A stretch of 64,000 nt of DNA from Micromonospora halophytica (GTDB taxonomy: Bacteria > Actinomycetota > Actinomycetes > Mycobacteriales > Micromonosporaceae), in assembly GCF_900090245.1 (NCBI RefSeq), contig NZ_FMDN01000003.1, forward strand, positions 434,001 to 498,000, in the 5' to 3' direction. Positions 7,956 through 17,103 of this stretch are shown piece after piece. Every line of letters begins with the position of its first letter. Within the stretch, counting starts at the first letter, position 1. Position numbers and translations under genes: made by a program. The notes under the pieces are model-generated. The model made no database searches and had not been told where the DNA came from. It was given only the letters and a program-made list of their open reading frames with translations.

Positions 7956-9338
7956 TTGCGCAACCACCCGGCCGTCGTGCTGGTCGCCGTCCTGCTGTCC
8001 ACCATCTCGCTGCCCGCGTCGCTGACCGGCGCCTCGGTGGCGTTGCCGGAAATCGGCCGGGACCTCGACGCCGGGCTGGCCGGCGTGCAGTGGGTGGTGA
8101 ACGGCTACAACGCCACCTTCGCGAGCTTCATGCTGGCCACCGGCGCGCTGGCGGACCTGTTCGGCCGGCGGCGGGTCTTCGCCACCGGCGTCGCGATCTT
8201 CGCCGGGGCCGGGCTGGCGGCCTCGGTGGCGACCGGCATCGTGCTGCTCGACCTGCTGCGCGCGCTCGCCGGGGTCGGCGCGGCCGCCGCCGCGACCAGC
8301 GCCTCCGCCATCCTGGCCGCCACGTTCACCGGCCGGGCCCGGGCCCGCGTGTTCAGCCTCTTCGGTACGACCATCGGCGTCGGTCTGGCCTTCGGCCCCT
8401 CCGTCGCCGGGCTGCTGATCGACGCCTTCGGTTGGCGGGCGGTCTTCGCCGGGCCTGCCCTGGCCGGCCTGGTGGTGCTGGCGCTGACCCCGCTGCTGCC
8501 CGAGTCGCGCCAGCCGCACGCCGGCCGGATCGACTGGCCCGGCACGGTCACCTTCACCGCCGCGCTGCTGCTGCTCATCTTCGGCTTCGTGCAGGGTCCC
8601 GAGACGGGGTGGTCCGATCCGGTGATCGTGGCCGCGTTCGTCGCCGCGCTCGTCCTGCTGGTGGCCTTTGTCGTGGTGGAGCGCCGCCGCCACGATCCGA
8701 TGTTCGACCTGGCCCTGCTGGCGAGCCCCCGCTTCGTCGGGATCTGCCTGGCGGCGGCCACCATCGTCGCGGTGCTGGTGCCGCTGCTGGTCTACCTGCC
8801 GTCGTACCTGACCACGGTGGTCGGGATGAGCCCCGGCGCGGCCGGCGCCACGCTGATCCTGCTGACCGCGCCGACGCTGGTGCTGCCGCTGCTCACCGGC
8901 GCGACGGCCCGGCTGGTGCCACCCTCGGCGGTGGTCGTCACCTCGGTGGCGGTGGTCGCGGCCGGCGCGGCCTGGGCCACCGTCCTGGCTCCCGACAGCG
9001 GCGCGGCCGCCCTGGCGGGTCCGCTGCTCACCATCGGTGTCGGGGTGGGCCTGTCCATCGGGCTGCTCGACGCGATGGCGATCGGCAGCGTCGTGCCGCA
9101 CCGGGCGGCCACCGGCGCCGGGATGATCAACACTGCCCGGTTGGCCAGCGAGACGGTCGCCATCGCGGTGGTCGGCGCGGTGCTGGCCAGCACGACCGGT
9201 GGCCGGCTGGCCGATCCGGGCTTCACCGGCGGGCTGCGCACGGTGCTCTGGTCGATGGCGGCGCTGGCCCTGACCGCCGCGGTGGTGACCGCCGTGCTGG
9301 TCCGCCGCGCCCGGGTCCGGGGCGGTCCCGTCGGTTGA
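7956..9338 (+). CDS. MFS drug exporter, DHA2 (14-TM) type
   Basis: A 460-residue polytopic membrane protein. MFS motif A is seen in GALADLFGRRRVFATG between helices 2 and 3, and the antiporter motif C in FGPSVAGLLID in helix 5; the number of hydrophobic segments fits a 14-helix proton antiporter. Likely role: export of toxic or antibiotic compounds. It begins at a TTG with GGGGAG upstream. No regulator is adjacent. Confidence 0.85.
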   Translation: MRNHPAVVLVAVLLSTISLPASLTGASVALPEIGRDLDAGLAGVQWVVNGYNATFASFMLATGALADLFGRRRVFATGVAIFAGAGLAASVATGIVLLDLLRALAGVGAAAAATSASAILAATFTGRARARVFSLFGTTIGVGLAFGPSVAGLLIDAFGWRAVFAGPALAGLVVLALTPLLPESRQPHAGRIDWPGTVTFTAALLLLIFGFVQGPETGWSDPVIVAAFVAALVLLVAFVVVERRRHDPMFDLALLASPRFVGICLAAATIVAVLVPLLVYLPSYLTTVVGMSPGAAGATLILLTAPTLVLPLLTGATARLVPPSAVVVTSVAVVAAGAAWATVLAPDSGAAALAGPLLTIGVGVGLSIGLLDAMAIGSVVPHRAATGAGMINTARLASETVAIAVVGAVLASTTGGRLADPGFTGGLRTVLWSMAALALTAAVVTAVLVRRARVRGGPVG

Positions 9339-9408
9339 GGCGCCGCAGGCCGCCACCCGCCCGCGCGGTGCCGGCCGTGGCGACGGCGGACGGCTATCGT
9401 GGCCTGTC

Positions 9409-10497
9409 GTGACGAGCACCGCGCAGCGACTGGCCGCCATCCGGGGTGACGCGCCGCCGAAGCGGCACAACGCCCGTACCATCGCCGCGCTCACCGGGAA
9501 CCCGGGCTGTGCCCGACGGGCGGTGCTCGACGGCGCCGGGGCGGACAAGCCGAAGCTCGCCGAGCGGATCGGTTTCCCGGCCCGTTTCGGGCAGTCCCGG
9601 TTCGCCATCACCCGCGGCAACGCGTTCGAGGCGCAGGTCAAGGCCGATGGTGGGGTGGAGCTGCTGCGGCTGGTCGCGCAGCGGCTGGGCGTACCGGTGC
9701 CGGAGCGGGCGAGCTGGACGGACCTGGGCGGCGCGGACGACCTGCCGGACCGGCACGAGCGGTCCCGGCGGGCGTTGACCGCCGTCGGGCCGGACCCGGC
9801 GCTGTTCGACCATCCGCTGCTCGGGCTGGACGTCGCCGGGCAGCGGGTGAGCCTGGAGCCGGATCTGGTCGCGGCCCGACTCGGTGGCCGGTTCCACGTA
9901 GTGGAGATCAAGTCGTTCCCGGTGGTGGACGGGCAGGCCGACCCGGCGAAGGTCTCCGCCGCCGCCGTCCAGTCGGCCGTCTACGTGTTGGCGCTGCGCG
10001 AACTGCTCGTCGCCGAGGGGTACGACGAGGAGCTGGTCTCGCACGACGTGGTGCTGGTCTGCCCGCGCGACTTCACCAACCGGCCGGTGGCGAGCCTGCT
10101 CGACGTGCGCAAGCAGTTGCTGGTGCTGCGCCGTCAGCTCGACCGGATGGCCCGGCTGGACGACCTGCTCGCCGGGGTGCCGGCGGGGTTCACCGCCGAC
10201 CCGTCGGCCGAGCCGGCGGCGCTGGCCGCCGCGCTGCGCACCGTCGAGGCTCGTTACGCGCCGGAGTGCCTGGCCAGCTGTGAGCTGGCGTACTTCTGCC
10301 GGGACGAGGCGCGTGGGCACACCGGCGCCCTGGGCCGGCCGGTCCGCGAGGCGCTGGGCGGCGTCGGCACGGTGGCCGACGTGCTGGCGCTGGCCGCCGG
10401 TGAGCGCGCTCCCGACCCCGGGCAGGAGGAGGCCGCCGCGCTGCTGCGGGCCGCCGCCCGCCTGCGCGCCGACGCCCTCGCCGGAGACCCCGCATGA
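9409..10497 (+). CDS. RecB/Cas4-like PD-(D/E)XK nuclease with probable iron-sulfur cysteines
   Basis: A 362-residue protein with the complete RecB-family nuclease core: Glu74 in GNAFEAQ, Asp152 in LEPDLVAA, the EIK motif Glu166-Ile-Lys168, and Gln188 in the following helix. One Cys near the N-terminus (34, NPGCARR) and three near the C-terminus (287, 291, 297: CLASCELAYFC) follow the 1+3 arrangement that ligates a 4Fe-4S cluster in Cas4 and AddB. It starts at GTG and overlaps the next gene by four bases. There are no cas genes or repeats nearby, so it is not a CRISPR Cas4. Confidence 0.7.
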   Translation: MTSTAQRLAAIRGDAPPKRHNARTIAALTGNPGCARRAVLDGAGADKPKLAERIGFPARFGQSRFAITRGNAFEAQVKADGGVELLRLVAQRLGVPVPERASWTDLGGADDLPDRHERSRRALTAVGPDPALFDHPLLGLDVAGQRVSLEPDLVAARLGGRFHVVEIKSFPVVDGQADPAKVSAAAVQSAVYVLALRELLVAEGYDEELVSHDVVLVCPRDFTNRPVASLLDVRKQLLVLRRQLDRMARLDDLLAGVPAGFTADPSAEPAALAAALRTVEARYAPECLASCELAYFCRDEARGHTGALGRPVREALGGVGTVADVLALAAGERAPDPGQEEAAALLRAAARLRADALAGDPA

Positions 10498-11999
10498 GTA
10501 CGCTGCGGGCGCTGGCCCGGGCGCAGGCGGTCGCCGCGGGGGCGGCCCAGCGGGTGGCCACGGTCCGCCACCTGCACCTGGCCGAGCGGCCGCTGGTGCT
10601 GGTGCCGCTCGCCATGGCCGGTGAGGCGAACGCCCCGCTCGCGGCGCTGGTCGGCGCGGCTCCGGACGAGGCGCGGCTGCTGATCGTGCCGCAGCCCCGC
10701 AACCGGGACCAGCGGTTCCGGTTCGCCGCCGAGCTGGCCGCGATCGTGTTGCCGTACCTGGACTCGTTCCGGGGGGTTTCGGAGGCGGTGCCGGTGGACC
10801 GGGGCCGGGACGTGCGGTACCGGTACCTGGACGCGCCGCAGCTGCTGGTGCCGAGTCCGGCCGGGGTCGGCTTCCTGCGGCTGTTCGGCCGCTCCACCCG
10901 GTTCCGCCGCACCGACGGCGAGTATCCGGTGCACCCCGACGTGCCGCTGCTCGGGCGTTGGCTGACCTTCTTCACCGAGCGGGCCGAGCATCCCGGCTCG
11001 TCGGCGTTGCTGGCGATGACCGACGCGCTCACCCTGCACTGGGCCACCGGGCAGAGCACGGTGGAGGATCTGCACCTGCCTGCGCTGCTGGGCTGGATCG
11101 ACCCGCCCGCCGGGCTCACCGGCGCGCAGGCGGCCGTCCGGGCGGAGGATCCGAGCGCCTGCCCGCCGGCCGGCCCGGCCACCGACCCGGACTTCGACAA
11201 CCGGGTGCTCGCCCCGGCCGTGGCCGCGTACGCGGAGGCGGGGGAGGACCCGGTCGCGGCCGCGGCGGCGTACGCGGAGCTGGAGCGGGTGCTGCGCGCG
11301 CAGCTCGCGCCCACCTGGGAGCTGATGTGGCGCGGCGTCGGGTTGTTGCGTGCGCTGACCCCCGGGGCGCGGGTGGCGGGCCGTTGGGACGGCGACAAGG
11401 ACGCCTTCACCGCGCACGCCGAGCACGTCGACTCGGGTGGCGCGCCACAGCCCCGCCGGGACGGGGCGGTGGCCGCGGCCGTGCGGCTGCACCGGCTGGA
11501 GCGTGCCCTGACCTCGTACGCGGTGCAACGCGCCTACGACGACGCGCTGGTCATGGCGGAGCACCGGCTGACCGGTGAGGCGTTCGTCGGCGACGTGACC
11601 CTGGCCGATGCGAAGCGGGTGGACGACAGCGGCAGGCGGCCGGTGCTGCGCCCGCGTATCCAGGTGGTGACCGCCGAGCCGGTGCTGGTGCCGGTGGGGG
11701 CGACGCTGTACTCCCCGGCCCGCCCGGCGCAGAAGGCGAAGGTGGTCTTCGTGACCCCGGCGGACGGCAAGACCGAGGTGGTGCTGGAGCTCTCCGGCGG
11801 GATGGGGCGCGGGCTGACCGCGCCACCGGGCACGGTGCCGGAGGTGGGGGAGCGGCTCTGCCTGACCACGCTCTCCGACGCGTTCATGCCGGCGGGGGCG
11901 TTTCCCGCGCCGGAGGAGACCCCGTGGACGCACGGCGGACCGCCGGTGTCCGGAACGGACCCGGCAACGGACGGTGACGCGGCCGAGGAGTGGGCCTGA
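10494..11999 (+). CDS. Unknown 501-aa partner of the RecB-like nuclease
   Basis: A 501-residue protein translationally coupled (ATGA overlap) to the upstream nuclease. No signal peptide or membrane helix. The first two thirds are helical and leucine/alanine-rich; residues about 385-470 look like a beta-rich domain (IQVVTAEPVLVPVGATLYSP, then AKVVFVTP). I see no Walker A or nuclease motif. Coupling suggests it acts with the nuclease, for example as a DNA-binding or regulatory subunit. Function unknown. Confidence 0.65.
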   Translation: MSTLRALARAQAVAAGAAQRVATVRHLHLAERPLVLVPLAMAGEANAPLAALVGAAPDEARLLIVPQPRNRDQRFRFAAELAAIVLPYLDSFRGVSEAVPVDRGRDVRYRYLDAPQLLVPSPAGVGFLRLFGRSTRFRRTDGEYPVHPDVPLLGRWLTFFTERAEHPGSSALLAMTDALTLHWATGQSTVEDLHLPALLGWIDPPAGLTGAQAAVRAEDPSACPPAGPATDPDFDNRVLAPAVAAYAEAGEDPVAAAAAYAELERVLRAQLAPTWELMWRGVGLLRALTPGARVAGRWDGDKDAFTAHAEHVDSGGAPQPRRDGAVAAAVRLHRLERALTSYAVQRAYDDALVMAEHRLTGEAFVGDVTLADAKRVDDSGRRPVLRPRIQVVTAEPVLVPVGATLYSPARPAQKAKVVFVTPADGKTEVVLELSGGMGRGLTAPPGTVPEVGERLCLTTLSDAFMPAGAFPAPEETPWTHGGPPVSGTDPATDGDAAEEWA

Positions 12000-12037
12000 G
12001 TCACTCGGCGTGACGGCAAGCATTTACCTGCTTGAAA

Positions 12038-12051
12038 CTTAACCGGTTCAG
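12038..12051. promoter_or_regulatory. Candidate LacI-type operator upstream of the mannanase gene
   Basis: A near-palindrome CTTAACCGGTTCAG with a perfect AACCGGTT core lies about 80 bp before the mannanase start, preceded by GAAA. LacI-family regulators of actinobacterial glycoside hydrolase genes bind palindromes with a central CG of this type. The regulator itself is not in the window. Confidence 0.4.
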
Positions 12052-12127
12052 TAGTCCACTGGATGAACGGACCCTGACCGCGCGGAGGGTCCGGACCACC
12101 ACCCCCGTCCCCGTAAAGGTTGGTCCG

Positions 12128-13681
12128 ATGGAAAGTAGACGACTCCGCCTCGCGCTCAGCGCCGCCGCCACCGCACTCGTCGCGGCCTCCGTGCTGACCG
12201 TGATCGGGCGTGCCGACGCGCACACCGTCCCACCCGTCAACCCCAACGCCTCCGCCTCGACCCGCAGCGTGCTCAACTGGCTGGCCCACCTGCCCAACCG
12301 GAGTTCCAACCGGATCGCCTCCGGCTTCTTCGGCGGCTACAGCAACAGCGGCTTCTCCCTCGCCCAGACCGAGGAGCTGCGCAACGCCACCGGGCAGTAC
12401 CCGGCGATCCTCAGCTGCGACTACGGCTCCGGCTGGGCCACCAACAGCGACATCACCGCGCTGGTCGACCACTCCTGCAACTCCAGCCTGAAGTCCTGGT
12501 GGAACAGCGGTGGTCTGGTCACCATCAGTGTCCACTCGCCCAGCCCGGCCAACGCCAACGGTGGTGGCCTGAACACCGCGATGGGCAACTTCGCCGACCT
12601 GCTCAACCCGTCCACCGCCGCCGGGGCGCGCTGGCGGCAGCTGATGGACAAGATGGCTGCCGGCCTGCAGGACCTGGAGAACGCCGGGGTGCCGGTGCTG
12701 TTCCGGCCGTTCCACGAGATGAACGGCGACTGGTTCTGGTGGGGCAACCGGGACCAGGCCACCTTCCGGCAGGTCTGGCAGCAGATGCACAGCTACCTCA
12801 CCGGCACCAAAGGGCTGGACAACCTGCTCTGGGTCTACTCCGCCGACTTCAGCCGGGGCAACCGCACCGCCTTCTACCCGGGCGCGTCCTACGTGGACAT
12901 CGTCGGCATGGACGCCTACGACGACAACCCGCAGACCTCGGGCATCCAGTCCGCATACAACGAGCTGACCGCGTTGGGCAAGCCGTTCGCGTTCGCCGAG
13001 ATCGGGCCGGACAGCCAGGGCTCCTTCGACTACGGCAGGTGGATCACCGCCTTCCAGCAGAACTACCCCCGGACCACCTACTTCCTGGCCTGGAACGACG
13101 GCTGGGGCCCGGCGCGCAACGCCGGTGCGAGCACCCTGTTCAACAGCTCCTGGACCGCCAACCGGGGCGAGGTCGACCTGGGCGCCGTCACCGAGCCGGG
13201 TGGCGGCACCACCAGCCCGCCGCCGACCGGGGGCACCCTGCTGGCCGGCTTCGAGTCGGGCACCGACGGCTGGGCCGGCACCAACGTCACCGGCGGCCCG
13301 TGGCGGGTGAACGAGTGGGCCGCCCAGGGCTCGTACGCCCTGAAGTCCGACGTCAACCTCGCCGCCGGCGCCGCATACCTGCGCCGGACCGCGACCACCA
13401 GCCTCAGCGGGAGGACCACGCTGCGGGCCACCGCCCGGGTCGCCCTCTGGGGCAACTTCGGCACCGGCAGCCAGGCCAAGCTCTACGTCAAGACCGGCTC
13501 CGGCTGGCAGTGGTACGACGGCGGCGCGGCCACCGTCACCTCGTCCGGCGTCACCCTCACCCTCAGCCTCGGCGGCGTGGCCAACCTCGGCGACGTCCGC
13601 GAGATCGGCGTGCAGTTCGTCCCCGGCAGCGGGGCGAGCGGCGGCTCCGCCGTGTACGTCGACAACGTCACCGTCCAGTAG
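12128..13681 (+). CDS. Secreted GH26 beta-mannanase with C-terminal carbohydrate-binding module
   Basis: A 517-residue secreted enzyme. A signal peptide (basic MESRRLRL, hydrophobic core, cleavage near ADA-HTV) leads into a GH26 (beta/alpha)8 domain at about 40-360: acid/base Glu197 in FRPFHEMNGDWFWWG and nucleophile Glu291 in FAFAEIGP. After a Gly/Thr/Pro linker the last 145 residues form a beta-sandwich module beginning FESGTDGWAG. GH26 enzymes cleave internal beta-1,4-mannosyl bonds. The start at ATG 12128 restores a normal signal peptide and has AAGGTTGG upstream. Probably controlled by the palindrome at 12038. Confidence 0.88.
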   Translation: MESRRLRLALSAAATALVAASVLTVIGRADAHTVPPVNPNASASTRSVLNWLAHLPNRSSNRIASGFFGGYSNSGFSLAQTEELRNATGQYPAILSCDYGSGWATNSDITALVDHSCNSSLKSWWNSGGLVTISVHSPSPANANGGGLNTAMGNFADLLNPSTAAGARWRQLMDKMAAGLQDLENAGVPVLFRPFHEMNGDWFWWGNRDQATFRQVWQQMHSYLTGTKGLDNLLWVYSADFSRGNRTAFYPGASYVDIVGMDAYDDNPQTSGIQSAYNELTALGKPFAFAEIGPDSQGSFDYGRWITAFQQNYPRTTYFLAWNDGWGPARNAGASTLFNSSWTANRGEVDLGAVTEPGGGTTSPPPTGGTLLAGFESGTDGWAGTNVTGGPWRVNEWAAQGSYALKSDVNLAAGAAYLRRTATTSLSGRTTLRATARVALWGNFGTGSQAKLYVKTGSGWQWYDGGAATVTSSGVTLTLSLGGVANLGDVREIGVQFVPGSGASGGSAVYVDNVTVQ

Positions 13682-13691
13682 GGGCGAGGGG

Positions 13692-13726
13692 CGGGCCGGC
13701 GCGACCCTCCCGGTCACGCCGGCCCG
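13692..13726 (+). terminator. Terminator after the mannanase gene
   Basis: A 9-10 bp GC-only stem (CGGGCCGGCG and complement) with a 15-base loop begins ten bases after the stop codon. Confidence 0.55.
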
Positions 13727-13861
13727 TCCGCGTCTGCTCGGCCGGATCGGCCGGACCTGGCGGCCCGCCCGCCCGGTGGCTACGCTTCGATGGTTCGCCG
13801 CTCGTGAGGCGGTCCTCAGCCTTGAGGTGCGCGCACAAAGAAGAGAGCCGGAGCGACCACC

Positions 13862-16129
13862 GTGCTGCCCCAGGACGTCCGCCGCGAGGCCGTCACTCCG
13901 CGCGCCCGCCACGTCGGCGTCGTCGTCGCGGCGACGGTCTTCCTCGTCGAAGCGATCTGGCTGGCAGCGGAACTGCCGCAGGCGGCCCTCGCCAGCGACC
14001 TGGGCGCGATCACGGTGGCGACCTGGGCCGCCGTCGCGTGCGCGGGCGCGGCCCGCCGGCACCCGACCCCGCTGCGCCGGTTCTGGACGCTGCTCGCGCT
14101 CACCATGGGGCTGGCTGCCGCCGGCCGTACGCTCTGGACCGTCGAGCGGCTCGGCAGTCACGAACTGCCGCACACCTTCCTGATCGGGGCGGTCTTCACC
14201 GCCGGGATCGTCACCGGCACCGCGGCCCTGCTCTGCTCGCTGTCGGCCCCCCGCAGCCTCGTCGGTCAGGCCCGCACCCTGCTCGACGGGGTGATCGTCG
14301 GGCTCGCGCTGATCCCGATCGGCTGGGTCGTGGTGTTCCGGGACATCGCCACCGCCGACCTCATCGACCCGCTGCGCACCTTCGGCCTGCTCTACCCGAT
14401 GCTCGACCTGATGCAGCTGACCATCCTGGTCGCGGTCGCCGGACCGAGGCGCCCGGTGTGGCGGCCGCTGACCCTGATCGGGGCGAGCCTGGCCGTCCGG
14501 GCCGGAGCGGACGCGTTCTACGTCTCGCTGGTCGCGCACCACAGCTACGCCCCCGGGCACCCGATCGACCTCTGCTGGCCGCTGAGCTACCTGCTGATCG
14601 GGGTGGCGGCGAGCCACCCGCCGCCGCCGGTCCACGACGGCCTCGACGACGCCGCCGAGTCGCCGCTGCCGCCCTGGTGGCGGGTGGCCCTGCCGTACCT
14701 GCCGGTGGGTGGGGCGATCATCGCGGTGGTGCTCGCCCGCCGCCCCACCGGGCAGACCCCGCACCTCGTCTTCACCGGCATGATGGCGCTGCTCGGCGTG
14801 CTGGCGCTGCGCCAGGGGCTGGCCGCCAACGAGAACCTGCGGCTGGTCGGCCGGCTGCGCCGGCTGGCGTACACCGACCAGCTCACCGGGCTGCCCAACC
14901 GGCTGATGTTCAACCGGCGGTTGCGCCGGGCGCTGCGCGACGGCCCTCCGGTCGCCGTGCTGCTGCTGGACCTGGACGGGTTCAAGCAGGTCAACGACCG
15001 GTTCGGCCATGCCACCGGGGACGCCCTGCTGACCGCCATCGCCGGCCGGATGCGGAACGCGGTCGGCGGCGACGGCGACATCGCCCGGCTCGGTGGCGAC
15101 GAGTTCGCCGTGCTGGTCGACGCGGCCCGGCCGGTCGCGCCGGAACGGCTCGCCGAACGGCTGCTCGCCGCCCTGCAACCCTCGCCCGGCGAGGAGGACG
15201 TCGGCATCCACCCGTCGGCCAGCATCGGCATCGCCGAGTACGGCCCGCAGCACGCCTCCCACACCGACCTGCTGCGCGACGCCGACATCGCCATGTACGC
15301 GGCCAAGGCCGCCGGGAAGTGCGCCTACCGGACCTGCACGCCGGCGCTGCGGGAATCCGCGGTCAGCCGGGCGGAGCTGATCGCCGACCTGCGCCGGGCG
15401 GTCGACGAGCGGCAGTTGCACCTGGACTACCAGCCGATCGTCGACCTGGCCACCGGCGCGGTACGCAGCGCGGAGGCGCTGGTCCGCTGGCGGCACCCCC
15501 GGCTGGGGCTGCTCGGCCCGGCGGCGTTCCTGCCGCTGGCGGAGGAGACCGGGCTGATCGTGCCGATCGACCGCTGGGTGGTCCACGAGGCGTGCCGGGC
15601 CGCCGCCGCGTGGCGCGAGCGGGTGCCGGAGGCCACCGTGGCGGTCAACATCGCCGCCGCCCACCTGCGCCGCCCGGACCTGATCGCCACGGTCACCTCG
15701 GCGACCGCCAGCGCCGGCCTGGCCCCCCGCGCGTTGACCCTGGAGCTGACCGAGTCGGCGCTGATCGACGGCAGCGAGGCGGTGCTGGAACGGCTCGCCC
15801 AGCTCCGTGAGCTGGGCATCCGTATCGCCATCGACGACTTCGGCACCGGCTACTCCTCACTGAGCTACCTGCACCGCATCCCGGCCACCGAGCTGAAGAT
15901 CGACCGCTCGTTCGTGGCCCGGCTCGACACCGACTCCCGGGCGTACGCGACGGTGGAGATGGTGACCCGGCTGGCCGGTGCGTTCGACCTGGCGGTGGTG
16001 GCCGAGGGGGTGGAGACCGAGGAGCAGCATGCCGCGGTGACCGCGATCGGCTGCGTCCACGGCCAGGGCTACCGGTACGGCCGCCCCGGCACCCTCAGCA
16101 CCCTCCACCCCCACCCCACGCCCGCCTGA
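13862..16129 (+). CDS. Membrane-bound GGDEF-EAL protein (cyclic-di-GMP turnover)
   Basis: A 755-residue protein: about eight hydrophobic segments in the first 330 residues (a sensor-like membrane region), then a GGDEF domain with intact RLGGDEFAVL (near residue 409), then an EAL domain with SAEALVRW (near 537), DDFGTGYSSL and KIDRSFV. The GGDEF and EAL signature residues are conserved, so both synthesis and breakdown of cyclic di-GMP are possible. In actinomycetes this messenger controls development through BldD. Starts at GTG; ends with a short His/Pro tail. A CCTCA/TGAGG dyad lies about 35 bp before the start. Confidence 0.88.
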   Translation: MLPQDVRREAVTPRARHVGVVVAATVFLVEAIWLAAELPQAALASDLGAITVATWAAVACAGAARRHPTPLRRFWTLLALTMGLAAAGRTLWTVERLGSHELPHTFLIGAVFTAGIVTGTAALLCSLSAPRSLVGQARTLLDGVIVGLALIPIGWVVVFRDIATADLIDPLRTFGLLYPMLDLMQLTILVAVAGPRRPVWRPLTLIGASLAVRAGADAFYVSLVAHHSYAPGHPIDLCWPLSYLLIGVAASHPPPPVHDGLDDAAESPLPPWWRVALPYLPVGGAIIAVVLARRPTGQTPHLVFTGMMALLGVLALRQGLAANENLRLVGRLRRLAYTDQLTGLPNRLMFNRRLRRALRDGPPVAVLLLDLDGFKQVNDRFGHATGDALLTAIAGRMRNAVGGDGDIARLGGDEFAVLVDAARPVAPERLAERLLAALQPSPGEEDVGIHPSASIGIAEYGPQHASHTDLLRDADIAMYAAKAAGKCAYRTCTPALRESAVSRAELIADLRRAVDERQLHLDYQPIVDLATGAVRSAEALVRWRHPRLGLLGPAAFLPLAEETGLIVPIDRWVVHEACRAAAAWRERVPEATVAVNIAAAHLRRPDLIATVTSATASAGLAPRALTLELTESALIDGSEAVLERLAQLRELGIRIAIDDFGTGYSSLSYLHRIPATELKIDRSFVARLDTDSRAYATVEMVTRLAGAFDLAVVAEGVETEEQHAAVTAIGCVHGQGYRYGRPGTLSTLHPHPTPA

Positions 16130-16154
16130 CCCACCTCACCCCCGTGCCCGTCTC

Positions 16155-16197
16155 GCCCCCACACCCCGGGGTGGCGGAAAGCCCGGGGTGGGGCGGG
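16155..16197 (+). terminator. Terminator after the GGDEF-EAL gene
   Basis: A long imperfect GC stem (CCCC-ACACCCCGGG pairing with CCCGGGGTGGGG) around an 11-base loop begins 25 bases after the stop. Confidence 0.5.
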
Positions 16198-16309
16198 TAC
16201 AAGGTCCCGGCGGGGACGGGGGGTTCGGCCCTGACCGGGGCCTTCCAAGATCGGGCAGGATGGAGCGCGACACACCGACGCCCCCTTTCGCACCCTCGGG
16301 AGACACCAC

Positions 16310-16948
16310 ATGAAGCGCCGCACCCTCGACCTCCTGCTCAGCATCGGCGGGCTGGGCCTGACCGTCCTGCTGCTCGTCGCCGGCATCGTGCTCACCACGA
16401 ACGCCAACTTCGCCAACAACTACGTGCGTGACCAGCTCGGCGCGCAGCACATCTCCTTCACACCGGCCGACGAGCTGAGTGACGAGGAGAAGAAGGTCGA
16501 CTGCCTGGTCGAGTACGCCGGCAAGCCGCTGACCACCGGCAAGCAGGCCGAGTGCTACGCCAACGAGTACATCGGGCTGCACCTGAAGAACATCGCCGGC
16601 GGCAAGACGTACGCCGACCTGGGCGAGCCGCAGAGCGAGCTCAAGGCGAAGGTGAAGGCCGCCACCGAGGCGAACGACCCGGCCCTGGCCGACCTGCAGA
16701 AGCAGCTCGCCGAGGTGTCCGGCCAGCGGGACACCGTCTTCAAGGGCGAGACGCTGCGTGGCCTGCTGCTCACCTCGTACGGCTTCAGCGAGTTCGGCCG
16801 CAAGGCCGGGCAGGCGGCCCTGGTCACCTTCATCGCCGCCGGACTGCTCCTGCTGCTGTCGATCGCCGGCCTGGTGCACGCCTTCCGCACCCCGGCCAGC
16901 GAGGCCTTCGCCGCTCCCGCGCCGACCAAGGAGCGGCTCACCTCCTGA
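16310..16948 (+). CDS. Hypothetical two-TM membrane protein
   Basis: A 212-residue protein with a transmembrane helix at about 8-32, an extracytoplasmic loop of about 125 residues with two cysteines (VDCLVEY, AECYANE) that could form a disulfide, and a second helix at about 165-190. The loop carries a charged, probably coiled-coil stretch (AKVKAATEANDPALADLQKQ). Single-gene unit closed by a strong terminator. No family function known to me. Confidence 0.7.
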   Translation: MKRRTLDLLLSIGGLGLTVLLLVAGIVLTTNANFANNYVRDQLGAQHISFTPADELSDEEKKVDCLVEYAGKPLTTGKQAECYANEYIGLHLKNIAGGKTYADLGEPQSELKAKVKAATEANDPALADLQKQLAEVSGQRDTVFKGETLRGLLLTSYGFSEFGRKAGQAALVTFIAAGLLLLLSIAGLVHAFRTPASEAFAAPAPTKERLTS

Positions 16949-16959
16949 CCGTCCCGACC

Positions 16960-17007
16960 CGGCCGCCCCCGCTCTCCCACACCCCCTCGGGAGACCGGGG
17001 GCGGCCG
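16960..17007 (+). terminator. Strong terminator after the two-TM protein gene
   Basis: A 12-bp stem (CGGCCGCCCCCG and complement) extended by six more pairs beyond a single C-C mismatch, with a ten-base loop. Confidence 0.75.
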
Positions 17008-17049
17008 CGTGTCCGGCCCCGGCAGGCCGTCCGCCGCGCAGAATGGGGC

Positions 17050-17080
17050 TTGACCCTCACGCAGCGGGAGGCGGGAGCCT
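17050..17080 (+). promoter_or_regulatory. MerR-type promoter/operator upstream of the TipA-like gene
   Basis: A -35 TTGACC (17050-17055) is followed by a CCTC/GAGG dyad (17055-17071) lying inside the spacer, with a poor -10 after about 19 bp. A long spacer holding a dyad is the hallmark of promoters activated by MerR-family proteins, so the regulator probably activates its own gene. Confidence 0.5.
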
Positions 17081-17103
17081 CGGTCGCGGAAGGGAGGGAA
17101 CCC

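Noticed and set aside
9409..10497. CRISPR-Cas system from the Cas4-like protein
   Set aside because: No repeats, no cas1/cas2 and no other cas gene in the window.
11534..15664. A minus-strand open frame of 1376 codons
   Set aside because: It lies antisense to the mannanase and GGDEF-EAL genes, is low-complexity (Arg/Gly/Pro/Gln-rich) and matches no family. In very GC-rich DNA such frames stay open by codon bias.
16155..16197. Riboswitch before the two-TM protein gene
   Set aside because: The GC-rich inverted repeat fits a simple terminator of the GGDEF-EAL gene; no conserved riboswitch core was recognised.
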